The notes under the pieces: generated by a model | The model's database searches: none | The model's input: the letters and a program-made list of their open reading frames with translations, nothing else | Told to the model about the DNA's origin: nothing | From: Betaproteobacteria bacterium | GTDB taxonomy: Bacteria > Pseudomonadota > Gammaproteobacteria > Burkholderiales > Burkholderiaceae_C | Assembly: GCA_016868355.1 (NCBI GenBank) | Contig: VGHB01000004.1 | Location: 105,774 to 169,773 of the forward strand | Length of the DNA: 64,000 bases | Reading direction: 5' to 3' | Made by a program: the position numbers and the translations under genes | In this document: piece by piece, positions 30,047 through 38,488 of the stretch | Layout of the letters: every line of letters starts with the position of its first letter | Position numbering within the stretch: the first letter of the stretch is position 1

Positions 30047-31059
30047 CCCTCATCAACACCCAAATTCACCTGGTGTCGCGTCCCCAGGGCGAACCCCGCG
30101 CCGACAACTTCGCCAGGGTAGAGGCGCCAGTGGCGGCTCTGGAAGCGGGGCAGGTGCTGGTGCGTCACCAGTTCCTCAGCCTGGACCCCTACATGCGTGG
30201 GCGGATGAACGACGCCAAGAGCTATGCTGAACCCCATCCACTGAATACCCCGATGATCGGCGGAACAGTGGGCACGGTTGAGCAGTCGCGACACCCGGCC
30301 TTTCAGGTGGGGGATCCCGTGGTTGGCATGGGCGGCTGGCAGCGGTATTCGGTGGTGGACGCCCAAAAGCCTGGTGTGCTGCGCAAGGTCGACTCGCGCT
30401 TGCCGCTGGCAGCCTACCTCGGTGCAGTGGGTATGCCGGGTGTGACCGCTTGGTATGGCCTGACGCAGATCATGCAGCCCCAACAAGGGCAGACCGTCAC
30501 CGTCAGCGCTGCAAGCGGAGCGGTGGGTGGTGCCCTGGGGCAGCTGGCCAAGGTGCGCGGATGCCGGGTTGTGGGCATTGCGGGCGGGCCGGAAAAGTGC
30601 AGTTACGTGAGGGATGAGCTCGGGTTTGACGATTGCATCGATTACAAGGCCTGCCCCGACCTGAAGTCGTTGCACCTGGCCCTGAAGGTTGCCTGCCCCC
30701 AGGGGATAGACGCCCACTTCGAGAATGTGGGCGGTCAGATTTTGGATGCCGTGATGTTGCGTGCCAACGCGTTTTCGCGCATTGCCGTGTGCGGAATGAT
30801 TGCCGGATACAACGGCAATCCACTGCCCATGGCCAACCCCTCGTTGATCCTGGTCAACCGCATGCGCATGGAGGGCTTCATCGTGAGCGAACACATGCAG
30901 CTGTGGCCGCAGGCCTTGAAGGAACTCGGCGGGTTGGTGGCACAGGGACGGCTCAAGTACCGCGAGTCCATTGCGCAGGGCCTGGAAAGCGCACCTGAAG
31001 CCTTTATCGGGCTGCTCAAGGGGCGTAACTTCGGCAAGCAGTTGGTACTCGTCAACTGA
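30043..31059 (+). CDS. NADP-dependent MDR-family oxidoreductase
   Basis: 338 residues. Zinc-free medium-chain dehydrogenase/reductase of the leukotriene B4 dehydrogenase / CurA group. The opening INTQIHLVSRPQGEPRADNF and LSLDPYMRGRM are diagnostic, and the nucleotide motif is VSAASGAVGGALGQLAKVRGC. It lacks the zinc-ligand cysteines of alcohol dehydrogenases. Family members reduce the double bond of enones and enals with NADPH. Start by ATGA overlap with the thioesterase. Confidence 0.92.
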   Translation: MTLINTQIHLVSRPQGEPRADNFARVEAPVAALEAGQVLVRHQFLSLDPYMRGRMNDAKSYAEPHPLNTPMIGGTVGTVEQSRHPAFQVGDPVVGMGGWQRYSVVDAQKPGVLRKVDSRLPLAAYLGAVGMPGVTAWYGLTQIMQPQQGQTVTVSAASGAVGGALGQLAKVRGCRVVGIAGGPEKCSYVRDELGFDDCIDYKACPDLKSLHLALKVACPQGIDAHFENVGGQILDAVMLRANAFSRIAVCGMIAGYNGNPLPMANPSLILVNRMRMEGFIVSEHMQLWPQALKELGGLVAQGRLKYRESIAQGLESAPEAFIGLLKGRNFGKQLVLVN

Positions 31060-31523
31060 TGCGGCTGCGCTGGACTCGGGGCCGCTTGCAAGAGTTGGAT
31101 CCCTTGGATGTTTATGACCTGCTGGCCCTGCGCAGCGAGGTATTCGTGGTGGAACAAACCTGCATCTTCCAGGACGCCGACGGTGTGGACAAGCAAGCCC
31201 ATCATCTGCTGGGGCGCGATGCACGGGGCCTCCTGCGGGCTGGCCTGCGCATTGTTGACCCTGGCGTGAAGTACCCCGAGCCCTCCATCGGCCGCGTAAT
31301 CACTGCGCCCACCGTGCGCCGCAGCGGTGTCGGGCGAGAATTGATGGGACAGGGCATCCAGTACTGTCGCGATCTGTGGCCCAGGCACGGCGTCCGCATC
31401 AGCGCACAGGCGCGGTTGGAACGCTTCTATCGGGACTTCGGATTTCAAATCGTCAGCGATCCCTACTTGGAGGACGATATTCCCCATGTGGAGATGCTCC
31501 TCGATCCGGAACATGCACTATGA
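31059..31523 (+). CDS. GNAT acetyltransferase, ElaA type
   Basis: 154 residues. Opens with RWTRGRLQELDPLDVYDLLALRSEVFVVEQTC, the ElaA family pattern. The acetyl-CoA loop reads APTVRRSGVGRELM, and the end carries GFQIVSDPYLEDDIPHVEM. The substrate of ElaA proteins is unknown. It overlaps the preceding gene by one base (TGATG) and the next SDR by four, so it belongs to the same transcript. Its link with acyl-CoA metabolism is unclear. Confidence 0.9.
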   Translation: MRLRWTRGRLQELDPLDVYDLLALRSEVFVVEQTCIFQDADGVDKQAHHLLGRDARGLLRAGLRIVDPGVKYPEPSIGRVITAPTVRRSGVGRELMGQGIQYCRDLWPRHGVRISAQARLERFYRDFGFQIVSDPYLEDDIPHVEMLLDPEHAL

Positions 31524-32434
31524 AACTTAAATCCGGTCAAACAGCCGTCGTCACGGGCGCTGCCTCAGGGTTTGGGCTCGAGTTCAGCCTGCAGGCTGCC
31601 CGGCGTGGGATGAACGTGGTGATGAGCGATGTTCAGGCCGACGCTTTGGAGGCTGCGGCGCTTCGGGTGCGCCAAACCGGCGCATCGCTGCTGAGCTGCG
31701 TTGGCGACATCGCCCAGTCGGTCGTGGTTGAGAAGCTGCTCGAAAGCACCCTGGCGCACTTTGGCACGCCCCACCTGCTGTTCAACAATGCCGGCGTGGC
31801 CCATGGTGGTCTGATTTGGGAGCATAGCGAACGCGATTGGGACTGGGTGCTGGGGGTCAACCTGCGCGGCGTGGCCCACGGGGTTCGCCTGTTCACGCCC
31901 CACATGATCAGGGCAGCCCGGGCGCAAGCCGATTACCAAGGTCACATCATCAACACCGCTTCTATGGCGGGTTTGGTATGCGCACCCAACATGGGTGTCT
32001 ACAATGTCACCAAGCATGCTGTTGTGGCGCTGACTGAAACCCTGCAGCAGGACCTGTGTTTGGTTACCGACCAGGTGCGTGCTTCGGTGCTGTGCCCGTA
32101 CTTTGTGCCCACGGGTATCAGCCGAAGCCACCGCAACAGGCCAAGCGAGCTGCGCAGCGAAAGCAAGCCCACGGCCAGCCAGTTGATTGCACAGGCCATG
32201 AGCGAGAAGGCGGTGAGTTCGGGCAAGGTCAGTGCTGCCGATGTGGCCCATGCCACCTTTGCCGCGGTTGAAGCGGGCCAGTTCTACATCTACAGCCACC
32301 CCAACGCATTGGCGCCAGTACAGACCCGCCTGGAGGATGTGTTGATGTCGCGCAACCCATCGGATCCGTTCAAGGATCGGCCCGAGATTGGTCAGCGGCT
32401 TCGCGCATCGCTAAGGGACAACAGCACCCTCTGA
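31520..32434 (+). CDS. Short-chain dehydrogenase/reductase
   Basis: 304 residues, classical SDR with an extended C-terminus. TGAASGFG at residue 10, Asp in MSDVQADAL (favouring NAD), NNAG, the catalytic Ser in TASMAG, and Tyr-Lys in YNVTKHA. The last 80 residues, including FYIYSHPNALAPVQTRLEDVL, are found in SDRs of the 300-residue group common in Burkholderiales. Start at the ATG overlapping the GNAT stop; the longer frame to 31376 is inside that gene. Last gene of the co-directional block. Confidence 0.9.
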   Translation: MKLKSGQTAVVTGAASGFGLEFSLQAARRGMNVVMSDVQADALEAAALRVRQTGASLLSCVGDIAQSVVVEKLLESTLAHFGTPHLLFNNAGVAHGGLIWEHSERDWDWVLGVNLRGVAHGVRLFTPHMIRAARAQADYQGHIINTASMAGLVCAPNMGVYNVTKHAVVALTETLQQDLCLVTDQVRASVLCPYFVPTGISRSHRNRPSELRSESKPTASQLIAQAMSEKAVSSGKVSAADVAHATFAAVEAGQFYIYSHPNALAPVQTRLEDVLMSRNPSDPFKDRPEIGQRLRASLRDNSTL

Positions 32435-32704
32435 TGCCCCTCAGGTGAGGTCGTCAAGACCGGCGACGCGGCTCGGGTTCGGGTCTTGGATGTCGACTTG
32501 GCTCGTAAGCGAGTTTCCTTGATGATGAAGCTTGACGTCACACCGGCAAGGGGCTCAAGCCGCGAGGGCACCAAACGATTACAAGCCGCAGGGCGCGAAG
32601 AATGCACTCGACACGAACCGTCCGCTACGGCAGGGCACCCCACATCTACCGGCTTTAAGCTGGCAGCGCAAAACTCTATGGCTGCAGCCCTCGCTAAGCT
32701 TTAG
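32435..32704 (+). pseudogene. 3' remnant of tex (S1 RNA-binding domain)
   Basis: An open stretch of 89 codons beginning directly after the SDR stop and ending in TAG. It reads GEVVKTGDAARVRVLDVDLA then RKRVSLMMKLD, the end of the S1 domain of the transcription accessory protein Tex, followed by a Lys/Arg-rich tail ending NSMAAALAKL, as Tex tails in this group do. Nothing of the other roughly 700 residues of Tex precedes it, because the upstream bases code for the SDR. It has no ribosome binding site. I read it as debris left by a deletion or recombination. An intact tex would be expected elsewhere. Confidence 0.75.
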
Positions 32705-32729
32705 CAGCGCCACTGAGCACCCACGTCCG

Positions 32730-33821
32730 ATGGCCACACCCCGCGCGTTGTGCATCCATGCTGGGCCAACAGCCCGCGCGCACCTGCGCGAGTTCGGGCT
32801 GCGGCCGAGCGACATCCAGGTCGTGGCTGCAGCTGCGGGCGGCCCCAAGGGCTTGGTGCTGCTGCATCTGGATGCATTCTTGTTCGGCCACTGGTTACCG
32901 CAAGGCCGGCATCGCCTGGACTTGGTGGGTGCGTCGATCGGTGCGTGGCGCATGGCTGCGGCCTGCACCCGGCAGCCCGTGGCCGCCTTGCAGCGCTTGG
33001 GGCATGACTACATCCACGAGCGCTATGGCGCGGTGGACGCGGTGCTGCCGGGGGCGGAGGTGGTCAGCCGCCAGTTTCGACAGACCCTGCGCAAGCATTT
33101 TCCGCCGGATGCGGTGGCGGACCTGCGTGCCCATCCCAATTGGCGCTTGCACATCGTGGCTTCACGAGGGCGCGGCCTGCTGGCCCGCGCTGGGCGCCCG
33201 CAGATGCTCACCGGCTTTGCTGCTGCGGTCGGGCTCAATGCCCTGAGCCGGCGGTTGCTGGACCTGCAACTGCAGCGGGTGTGGTTCAGCTCTGATGGGT
33301 GTGCGCCGGATTGGATGGTCCAACCTCAGCCTGATCTGCAGACGGTGACCGCACCCCTGCGCCAGGATAACTTTGAAGACGTACTCTTGGCCAGTTGCAG
33401 CATTCCGTTTTGGTTGCAGCCAGTGCAGGACATTGCCGGCGCACCCGCGGGCCCGTATTGGGACGGCGGCCTGACGGATTACCACATGCATCTTCCCTTC
33501 CATCGCATCGGTGGAGGCCTGGCGCTGGTACCGCACTTTCAGCCGCAGCTGGTGCCGGGCTGGTTGGACAAGCCGTGGCCACACCGCCATCGGGCCACGC
33601 CCTTCTTGGACAACGCCATCGTCCTGAGCCCTTCGCCCGAGTGGCTGCGTTTGCTCCCTGGCGGAAAGATCCCTGACCGTTCCGACTTCAAACGCTATGT
33701 GCATGCTCCACAGGAACGTGAGCGCCTGTGGTCCGCCGCTCTGAAAGCCAGCGAACAACTAGCGCAGGAGTGGGCCGAATGTGTGCACCAGCCGTCGATT
33801 GAAGCCTCGCCCTTGCCCTGA
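32730..33821 (+). CDS. Patatin-like phospholipase
   Basis: 363 residues. Patatin fold: oxyanion loop AAGGPKG (about residue 36), nucleophile in GASIGAW (Ser69) and the dyad Asp in DGGLTDYH. Expected to be a cytoplasmic or secreted lipid acyl hydrolase; no signal peptide is visible. I chose the ATG giving [12 protein letters not shown] because the fold begins soon after. The frame is open for 66 codons upstream, but those bases hold the tex remnant in another frame. Its natural substrate is unknown. Confidence 0.85.
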   Translation: MATPRALCIHAGPTARAHLREFGLRPSDIQVVAAAAGGPKGLVLLHLDAFLFGHWLPQGRHRLDLVGASIGAWRMAAACTRQPVAALQRLGHDYIHERYGAVDAVLPGAEVVSRQFRQTLRKHFPPDAVADLRAHPNWRLHIVASRGRGLLARAGRPQMLTGFAAAVGLNALSRRLLDLQLQRVWFSSDGCAPDWMVQPQPDLQTVTAPLRQDNFEDVLLASCSIPFWLQPVQDIAGAPAGPYWDGGLTDYHMHLPFHRIGGGLALVPHFQPQLVPGWLDKPWPHRHRATPFLDNAIVLSPSPEWLRLLPGGKIPDRSDFKRYVHAPQERERLWSAALKASEQLAQEWAECVHQPSIEASPLP

Positions 33822-33894
33822 ATATCCTGCACCTGTCGATGTTGGGCCGGGTGTGCAATGGCCAGTCGGTGGATTCGAGCACCGGCGCATCGCC

Positions 33895-33900
33895 TACAAT
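33895..33900 (+). promoter_or_regulatory. Possible -10 element of the thrS operon
   Basis: TACAAT, one base from TATAAT, 183 bases before thrS and 46 before a small leader reading frame. I see no good -35 at 16-18 bases. If used, the transcript would start near 33907 and carry the leader peptide and hairpin described next. Confidence 0.4.
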
Positions 33901-33940
33901 GGCAGGGAGGTTTTCAACAAACAAGGTCGAGAAAGGCATC

Positions 33941-34009
33941 ATGGTTGTGACACCGCGAACGCCCTGCGAGCTTTTCAAGCGGATCGCCGCCGCGGCTTTC
34001 CGTGCCTGA
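33941..34009 (+). CDS. Candidate thrS leader peptide (22 residues)
   Basis: A short reading frame of 22 codons starting MVVTPRTP and ending in FRA, with GAAAGG four bases before the ATG and TGA at 34007. It lies between a possible promoter and a hairpin with a T-run, just before thrS. Two Thr codons (ACA, ACG) fall in the first seven. Bases 33989-33994 (GCCGCG), within this frame, can pair with 34031-34036, the left arm of the terminator, which would give an alternative fold. This layout fits attenuation, but it is a prediction from sequence only; too short for most gene callers. Confidence 0.45.
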   Translation: MVVTPRTPCELFKRIAAAAFRA

Positions 34010-34030
34010 GTTTTTCAGTCCCCCTCGCAG

Positions 34031-34052
34031 CGCGGCCCATCGGCCGCGTTTT
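34031..34052 (+). terminator. Terminator-like hairpin in the thrS leader
   Basis: Perfect 7-base stem CGCGGCC (34031-34037) with GGCCGCG (34042-34048), loop CATC, then TTTT. It is 25 bases before the thrS start. The position inside the leader suggests an attenuator rather than the end of the patatin-like gene, which stops 209 bases earlier. Confidence 0.65.
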
Positions 34053-34077
34053 GCATTCAAGATCCCGGAGTGTGCAC

Positions 34078-35997
34078 ATGATCACCATCACCCTGCCCGA
34101 TGGCTCGCGCCGTGAGTACCCGGCGCCGTTGACGGTGGCCGAGGTGGCGGCCTCCATCGGAGCGGGCCTGGCCAAGGCCTCATTGGCAGGTCGGGTGGGG
34201 CGCGGCGACAGCGCCCGCATGGTGGACACGAGCCACCTGATCGATGCCGATACTGCCCTGGCCATCATCACCGACAAGGACCCGGATGGGTTGGAGGTGA
34301 TCCGACACTCCACCGCCCACCTCTTGGCCTATGCGGTCAAGGAACTCTTCCCCGAGGCACAGGTCACGATTGGCCCGGTGATTGAAAACGGGTTTTACTA
34401 CGACTTCTCCTACAAGCGCCCGTTCACGCCCGACGATTTGCAGGCTATCGAGAAGCGCATGGGTGAGTTGGGTAAGAAGGACGAGCCGGTGGTGCGCCGC
34501 GTGTTGCCACGCGACGAGGCGGTGGCGCACTTCAAGGCCATGGGCGAACATTACAAGGCTGAGATCATCGGCAGCATCCCTGCAGGGCAGGAGGTCAGCC
34601 TCTACCGCGAGGGGGGGTTCGAAGACCTTTGCCGCGGCCCCCACGTGCCCTCGACTGGCAAGCTCAAGCACTTCAAGTTGATGAAGGTGGCAGGCGCCTA
34701 CTGGCGGGGGGACAGCAACAACGAGATGTTGCAGCGCATCTACGGCACGGCCTGGGCGACCAAGGACGAGTTGCAGCGGTACCTCACCATGCTCGAGGAG
34801 GCAGAAAAGCGCGACCATCGCAAGCTCGGCCGTGAGCTCGACCTGTTCCATGTGGACGACCACGCGCCCGGCGTCGTGTTCTGGCACCCCAAAGGCTGGA
34901 CTGTGTGGCAGCAGGTCGAGCAGTACATGCGCTGCGTGTACCAAGACAACGGTTACCAAGAGGTCAAGGGTCCCCAGATTCTGGACAAGACCCTGTGGGA
35001 GAAAACCGGACACTGGGACAAATACCGGGAAAACATGTTCACCACGGAGTCGGAAAAGCGTGACTATGCCCTCAAGCCGATGAACTGCCCCGGTCACATC
35101 CTGATCTACAAGCAGGGCATCAAGAGCTATCGCGACCTGCCTCTGCGCTTGGGCGAGTTCGGCCAGTGCCACCGCAATGAGCCCAGTGGTGGCCTGCACG
35201 GCATCATGCGGGTGCGGGGTTTCACCCAGGATGATGGCCATATCTTCTGCACTGAAGACCAGATTCTCGATGAGTGCAACGCCTTCACCGCCTTGCTGCA
35301 GCGGGTCTACGCGGATTTTGGTTTCACCGACATCCTTTATAAGGTGGCCACCCGCCCGGAAAAGCGCATCGGCGCGGACGAGCTCTGGGACAAGGCCGAG
35401 CATGCCTTGATGGCAAGCCTGCGCAACAGTGGATGTGACTTCATCATCTCGCCGGGGGATGGAGCCTTCTACGGGCCCAAGATTGAGTACACCCTCACAG
35501 ACGCCTTGGGCCGTCAGTGGCAGTGCGGCACCATCCAGGTCGATTTCGCGCTCCCGCAGCGTCTAGCAGCCGAGTTTGTGGCCGAAAACGGCGAGCGTAA
35601 AACCCCTGTGATGCTGCACCGGGCCATCCTGGGCAGCCTGGAGCGCTTCATTGGCATCCTGATCGAGCAGCATGCCGGCGCCTTGCCCGCCTGGCTGGCG
35701 CCCACGCAGGTGACGGTGCTCAACATCACCGATTCCCAGGCCGATTACGCGCGAAATGTGGTCAAAACGCTGCAAAAACAAGGCCTTAGGTGCGAGCTCG
35801 ATTTGCGAAACGAGAAAATTACCTATAAAATCCGAATCCATTCCATGCAAAAAGTGCCGTACATCCTGGTCGTGGGTGATAAGGAAATGGCGTCTGATTG
35901 CGTGGCCGTACGCGCCCGAGGCAACCAAGACCTGGGGGTAATGTCCGTATCAGCTTTCGCTCAGAAGGCTCTTGTCGACATCGCCGCCAAGGCTTAG
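34078..35997 (+). CDS. thrS: Threonyl-tRNA synthetase
   Basis: 639 residues. Class II synthetase that charges tRNA-Thr. N-terminal TGS domain ([20 protein letters not shown]), then the editing SAD domain ([20 protein letters not shown]; the zinc-type His and Cys in [10 protein letters not shown]), catalytic core with motif 2 in [21 protein letters not shown], and motif 3 in [19 protein letters not shown], followed by the anticodon-binding domain. Start at the ATG preceded by CCCGGAG. The open frame extends upstream to 33781 without family matches. First gene of the operon with infC, rpmI and rplT. Confidence 0.97.
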   Translation: MITITLPDGSRREYPAPLTVAEVAASIGAGLAKASLAGRVGRGDSARMVDTSHLIDADTALAIITDKDPDGLEVIRHSTAHLLAYAVKELFPEAQVTIGPVIENGFYYDFSYKRPFTPDDLQAIEKRMGELGKKDEPVVRRVLPRDEAVAHFKAMGEHYKAEIIGSIPAGQEVSLYREGGFEDLCRGPHVPSTGKLKHFKLMKVAGAYWRGDSNNEMLQRIYGTAWATKDELQRYLTMLEEAEKRDHRKLGRELDLFHVDDHAPGVVFWHPKGWTVWQQVEQYMRCVYQDNGYQEVKGPQILDKTLWEKTGHWDKYRENMFTTESEKRDYALKPMNCPGHILIYKQGIKSYRDLPLRLGEFGQCHRNEPSGGLHGIMRVRGFTQDDGHIFCTEDQILDECNAFTALLQRVYADFGFTDILYKVATRPEKRIGADELWDKAEHALMASLRNSGCDFIISPGDGAFYGPKIEYTLTDALGRQWQCGTIQVDFALPQRLAAEFVAENGERKTPVMLHRAILGSLERFIGILIEQHAGALPAWLAPTQVTVLNITDSQADYARNVVKTLQKQGLRCELDLRNEKITYKIRIHSMQKVPYILVVGDKEMASDCVAVRARGNQDLGVMSVSAFAQKALVDIAAKA

Positions 35998-36043
35998 AAG
36001 CCGACGGGCGTTTTTCTGTTGATGTTCTGAAAGGGTTCGAACC

Positions 36044-36592
36044 ATCGCTACGTTTCTCGATCGCCGCATGCCCAATGTCGAGCGCAAGCATCGACTCAAT
36101 CGCGAGATCATCGCACCCATGGTGCGTTTGAACGGGCCCGAAAACGAATCCTTAGGCATCGTCAGCATTCAGGAAGCCCTCAGGCTGTCTGGTGAGTACG
36201 ACGTGGATCTGGTGGAAATTGCGGCGCAAGCCGATCCGCCTGTGTGCCGCTTGATGGACTATGGCAAGTTCAAGTATCAAGAGCAGAAGAAGGCAGCGGA
36301 GGCCAAGGCCAAGCAGCACGTTATTGAGATCAAGGAGGTCAAGTTCCGTCCCGGCACCGATGAAGGCGACTACGCCGTGAAGATGCGCAACCTGCGCCGC
36401 TTCATTGCCGACGACGGTGACAAGGGCAAGGTAACCTTGCGCTTTCGGGGTCGAGAAATCACCCACCAGGACATTGGCATGCGTCTGTTGGAGCGGATTC
36501 GCGACGAATTGGCCGACGTGGCAGTCGTTGAGCATATGCCCAAGCTCGAGGGCCGTCAGATGATCATGGTGTTGGCGCCCAAGCGCCGCTGA
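36044..36592 (+). CDS. infC: Translation initiation factor IF-3, probable AUC start
   Basis: 182 residues if started at ATC 36044. IF-3 binds the 30S subunit and rejects wrong initiator pairings. Family motifs: [48 protein letters not shown] and [13 protein letters not shown]. The first in-frame ATG is at 36068, without a Shine-Dalgarno. Eight codons upstream, an ATC is preceded by AAAGGG at 36030-36035 with eight bases of spacing, and the extra residues (ATFLDRR) continue the alignment I remember for IF-3 in this group. E. coli infC likewise starts with a non-AUG codon (AUU), which IF-3 uses to repress itself. If ATG is right the protein has 174 residues. Confidence 0.93.
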   Translation: MATFLDRRMPNVERKHRLNREIIAPMVRLNGPENESLGIVSIQEALRLSGEYDVDLVEIAAQADPPVCRLMDYGKFKYQEQKKAAEAKAKQHVIEIKEVKFRPGTDEGDYAVKMRNLRRFIADDGDKGKVTLRFRGREITHQDIGMRLLERIRDELADVAVVEHMPKLEGRQMIMVLAPKRR

Positions 36593-36713
36593 AAAGAGTT
36601 TCGCGAGCATCCGGTTTGGTCGCCGGGTGATCGATCGAAGAAGCCGTTGCAGGCCAACAAGCATCTGAAGTCGATTTCGGATCGCCTGCAGGGGTCACTT
36701 AAAAGGAGCAGTC

Positions 36714-36917
36714 ATGCCCAAGATGAAGACCAAGAGCAGCGCGAAAAAGCGCTTTCGCGTTCGTCCGGGTGGCACCGTCAAGCGCGGTCAGGCGTTCAAG
36801 CGCCACATCCTGACCAAGAAGACCACGAAGAACAAGCGCCAACTTCGCGGCGCGGTCAACGTGCATGAGACCAACATGGGTCATATGGCTCAGATGCTGC
36901 CCTTCGCAGGTCTGTAA
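36714..36917 (+). CDS. rpmI: 50S ribosomal protein L35
   Basis: 67 residues, very basic, with [19 protein letters not shown] at the start and LPFAGL at the end. Shine-Dalgarno AAAGGAG at 36699-36705 precedes the ATG. Part of the infC-rpmI-rplT set; 121 bases separate it from infC. In E. coli this leader region is bound by L20 for feedback control; I did not find that structure by eye here. Confidence 0.97.
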   Translation: MPKMKTKSSAKKRFRVRPGGTVKRGQAFKRHILTKKTTKNKRQLRGAVNVHETNMGHMAQMLPFAGL

Positions 36918-36950
36918 GCCCCCGGGTCATCTTCAAGGAAAGGATTCAAT

Positions 36951-37307
36951 ATGCCTCGCGTCAAACGTGGTGTTACCGCACGTGCTCGTCACAAAAAGGT
37001 TCTGGCCCTGGCCAAAGGTTTTCGGGGCCGCCGCAAGAATGTCTTTCGTATCGCCAAACAGGCGGTGATGAAGGCGGGCCAATATGCCTACCGCGACCGC
37101 CGCGCCAAAAAGCGCGTGTTTCGTCAGCTGTGGATTGCCCGTATCAACGCTGCTTCGCGTGAACTTGGCGTCCCCTACAGCAAGTTCATGGCTGGCCTGA
37201 AGAAGGCCAATATCGGCATCGACCGCAAGGTGCTGGCCGATATGGCGGTCAACGACCCCGCTGCATTTGGCAGCATCGTGGCCCAGGTGAAGGCCCAACT
37301 GGCTTGA
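36951..37307 (+). CDS. rplT: 50S ribosomal protein L20
   Basis: 118 residues, opening [22 protein letters not shown], with [26 protein letters not shown], the family pattern. Binds 23S rRNA early in 50S assembly and, in E. coli, represses its own operon. AAGGAAAGGA precedes the start. Followed by two hairpin terminators before pheS. Confidence 0.98.
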   Translation: MPRVKRGVTARARHKKVLALAKGFRGRRKNVFRIAKQAVMKAGQYAYRDRRAKKRVFRQLWIARINAASRELGVPYSKFMAGLKKANIGIDRKVLADMAVNDPAAFGSIVAQVKAQLA

Positions 37308-37317
37308 TGTTCTGGTG

Positions 37318-37340
37318 AAGGCACCCGAGGTGCCTTTGTC
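37318..37340 (+). terminator. First terminator after rplT
   Basis: AAGGCACC (37318-37325) pairs perfectly with GGTGCCTT (37329-37336) around a CGA loop, followed by a short T-rich run. It starts 11 bases after the rplT stop. Confidence 0.75.
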
Positions 37341-37352
37341 TCGTCAGCAACC

Positions 37353-37387
37353 CGGCCGTCACCCGCGTGACGGCCGTTTTTATTTTT
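37353..37387 (+). terminator. Second, strong terminator before pheS
   Basis: A perfect 10-base stem (37353-37362 with 37367-37376), loop CCGC, and the T-run TTTTTATTTTT. It ends 27 bases before the pheS ATG. It either ends the thrS-rplT transcript with a pheS promoter hidden beyond, or serves as an attenuator of pheST as in E. coli. Confidence 0.9.
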
Positions 37388-37414
37388 GCGCCGACGACAG
37401 CCTTAACGCTCTGC

Positions 37415-38470
37415 ATGAACGAACTTGATGCCCTGGTGGCCCAGGCCACCGCAGAATTCCACCAGGCCGCGACCCCCGCAGACCTGGAAAATGCCAAGGC
37501 GCGTTACCTGGGCAAAGCCGGCCGGGTGACCGAAGCACTCAAGTCACTGGGTACTCTGCCGGTCGAAGAGAAAAAGGCCCGCGGGGCCGAGATCAACGCG
37601 GCCAAGACGCAGATCGAGGCGGTCTTGCAGGAGCGGCGCCAAGCGCTGGCTGATGCCGAACTGCAAGCGCAGCTGCGCGCCGAAGCCTTGGATGTGACCC
37701 TGCCTGGGCGCCGCCGCGGCCATGCAGGCATGCATCCGGTGTCGCGCACGCTCGAGCGCATCGAGGCCATTTTCGGCTCCATGGGTTTTGGAGTGGCTGA
37801 CGGCCCCGAGATCGAAAACGACTGGTTCAACTTCACGGCGCTGAACACGCCAGCCGACCACCCGGCACGCTCCATGCACGACACCTTCTATGTCGATATG
37901 CACAGTGCCGACGGTTCGCCGTATCTCTTGCGCACCCACACCAGCCCGATGCAGGTTCGCCATGCGGTGCAGCATGTGAAGCGCTACCAGGCCCTGCTGG
38001 ACGCGGGCAAGGCCATGCCTGAGATTCGGGTCATTGCTCCGGGGCGTACCTACCGCGTGGACAGTGACGCCACCCATTCACCCATGTTCCACCAATGTGA
38101 AGGCCTGTGGATCGGCGAGAACGTGAGCTTCAAGGATCTCAGGTCGGTGTTTGGCGACTTCTTTCGCACCTTCTTCGAGACCGACGATCTGCAGATTCGG
38201 TTTCGCCCCAGCTTCTTTCCCTTCACCGAACCCTCTGCGGAAGTCGATATTGCCTTCGCTACGGGGCCCTTGAAAGACCGCTGGCTGGAGGTGGCGGGGT
38301 CTGGTCAAGTGCACCCGAGTGTGGTGCGTAATTTTGGTCTCGACCCGGAGCGCTACATCGGTTTTGCCTTCGGCATGGGCCCAGACCGCCTGACCATGCT
38401 GCGCTACGGCGTGGACGATCTGCGCCAGTTCTTTGAAGGTGACCTGCGCTTCCTGTCGCAGTTCAACTGA
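37415..38470 (+). CDS. pheS: Phenylalanyl-tRNA synthetase alpha subunit
   Basis: 351 residues. Class II synthetase subunit. A coiled-coil N-terminus ([15 protein letters not shown]) is followed by the catalytic domain: [34 protein letters not shown] (motif 2 region) and [20 protein letters not shown] (motif 3). The ATG is chosen by family N-terminus; no Shine-Dalgarno stands before it. The frame is open upstream to a GTG at 37367 inside the terminator hairpin, which would read TAVFIFAP; I do not favour it. Eighteen bases separate it from pheT. Confidence 0.97.
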   Translation: MNELDALVAQATAEFHQAATPADLENAKARYLGKAGRVTEALKSLGTLPVEEKKARGAEINAAKTQIEAVLQERRQALADAELQAQLRAEALDVTLPGRRRGHAGMHPVSRTLERIEAIFGSMGFGVADGPEIENDWFNFTALNTPADHPARSMHDTFYVDMHSADGSPYLLRTHTSPMQVRHAVQHVKRYQALLDAGKAMPEIRVIAPGRTYRVDSDATHSPMFHQCEGLWIGENVSFKDLRSVFGDFFRTFFETDDLQIRFRPSFFPFTEPSAEVDIAFATGPLKDRWLEVAGSGQVHPSVVRNFGLDPERYIGFAFGMGPDRLTMLRYGVDDLRQFFEGDLRFLSQFN

Positions 38471-38488
38471 AGTCCACCAAGAGCCCCC

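Noticed and set aside
34180..35403. 407-codon open frame on the minus strand
   Set aside because: Antisense to thrS, which has full family motifs on the plus strand.
36030..36046. GGGTTCGAACC as a possible tRNA T-arm
   Set aside because: No matching acceptor, D or anticodon arms around it; it is the infC leader.
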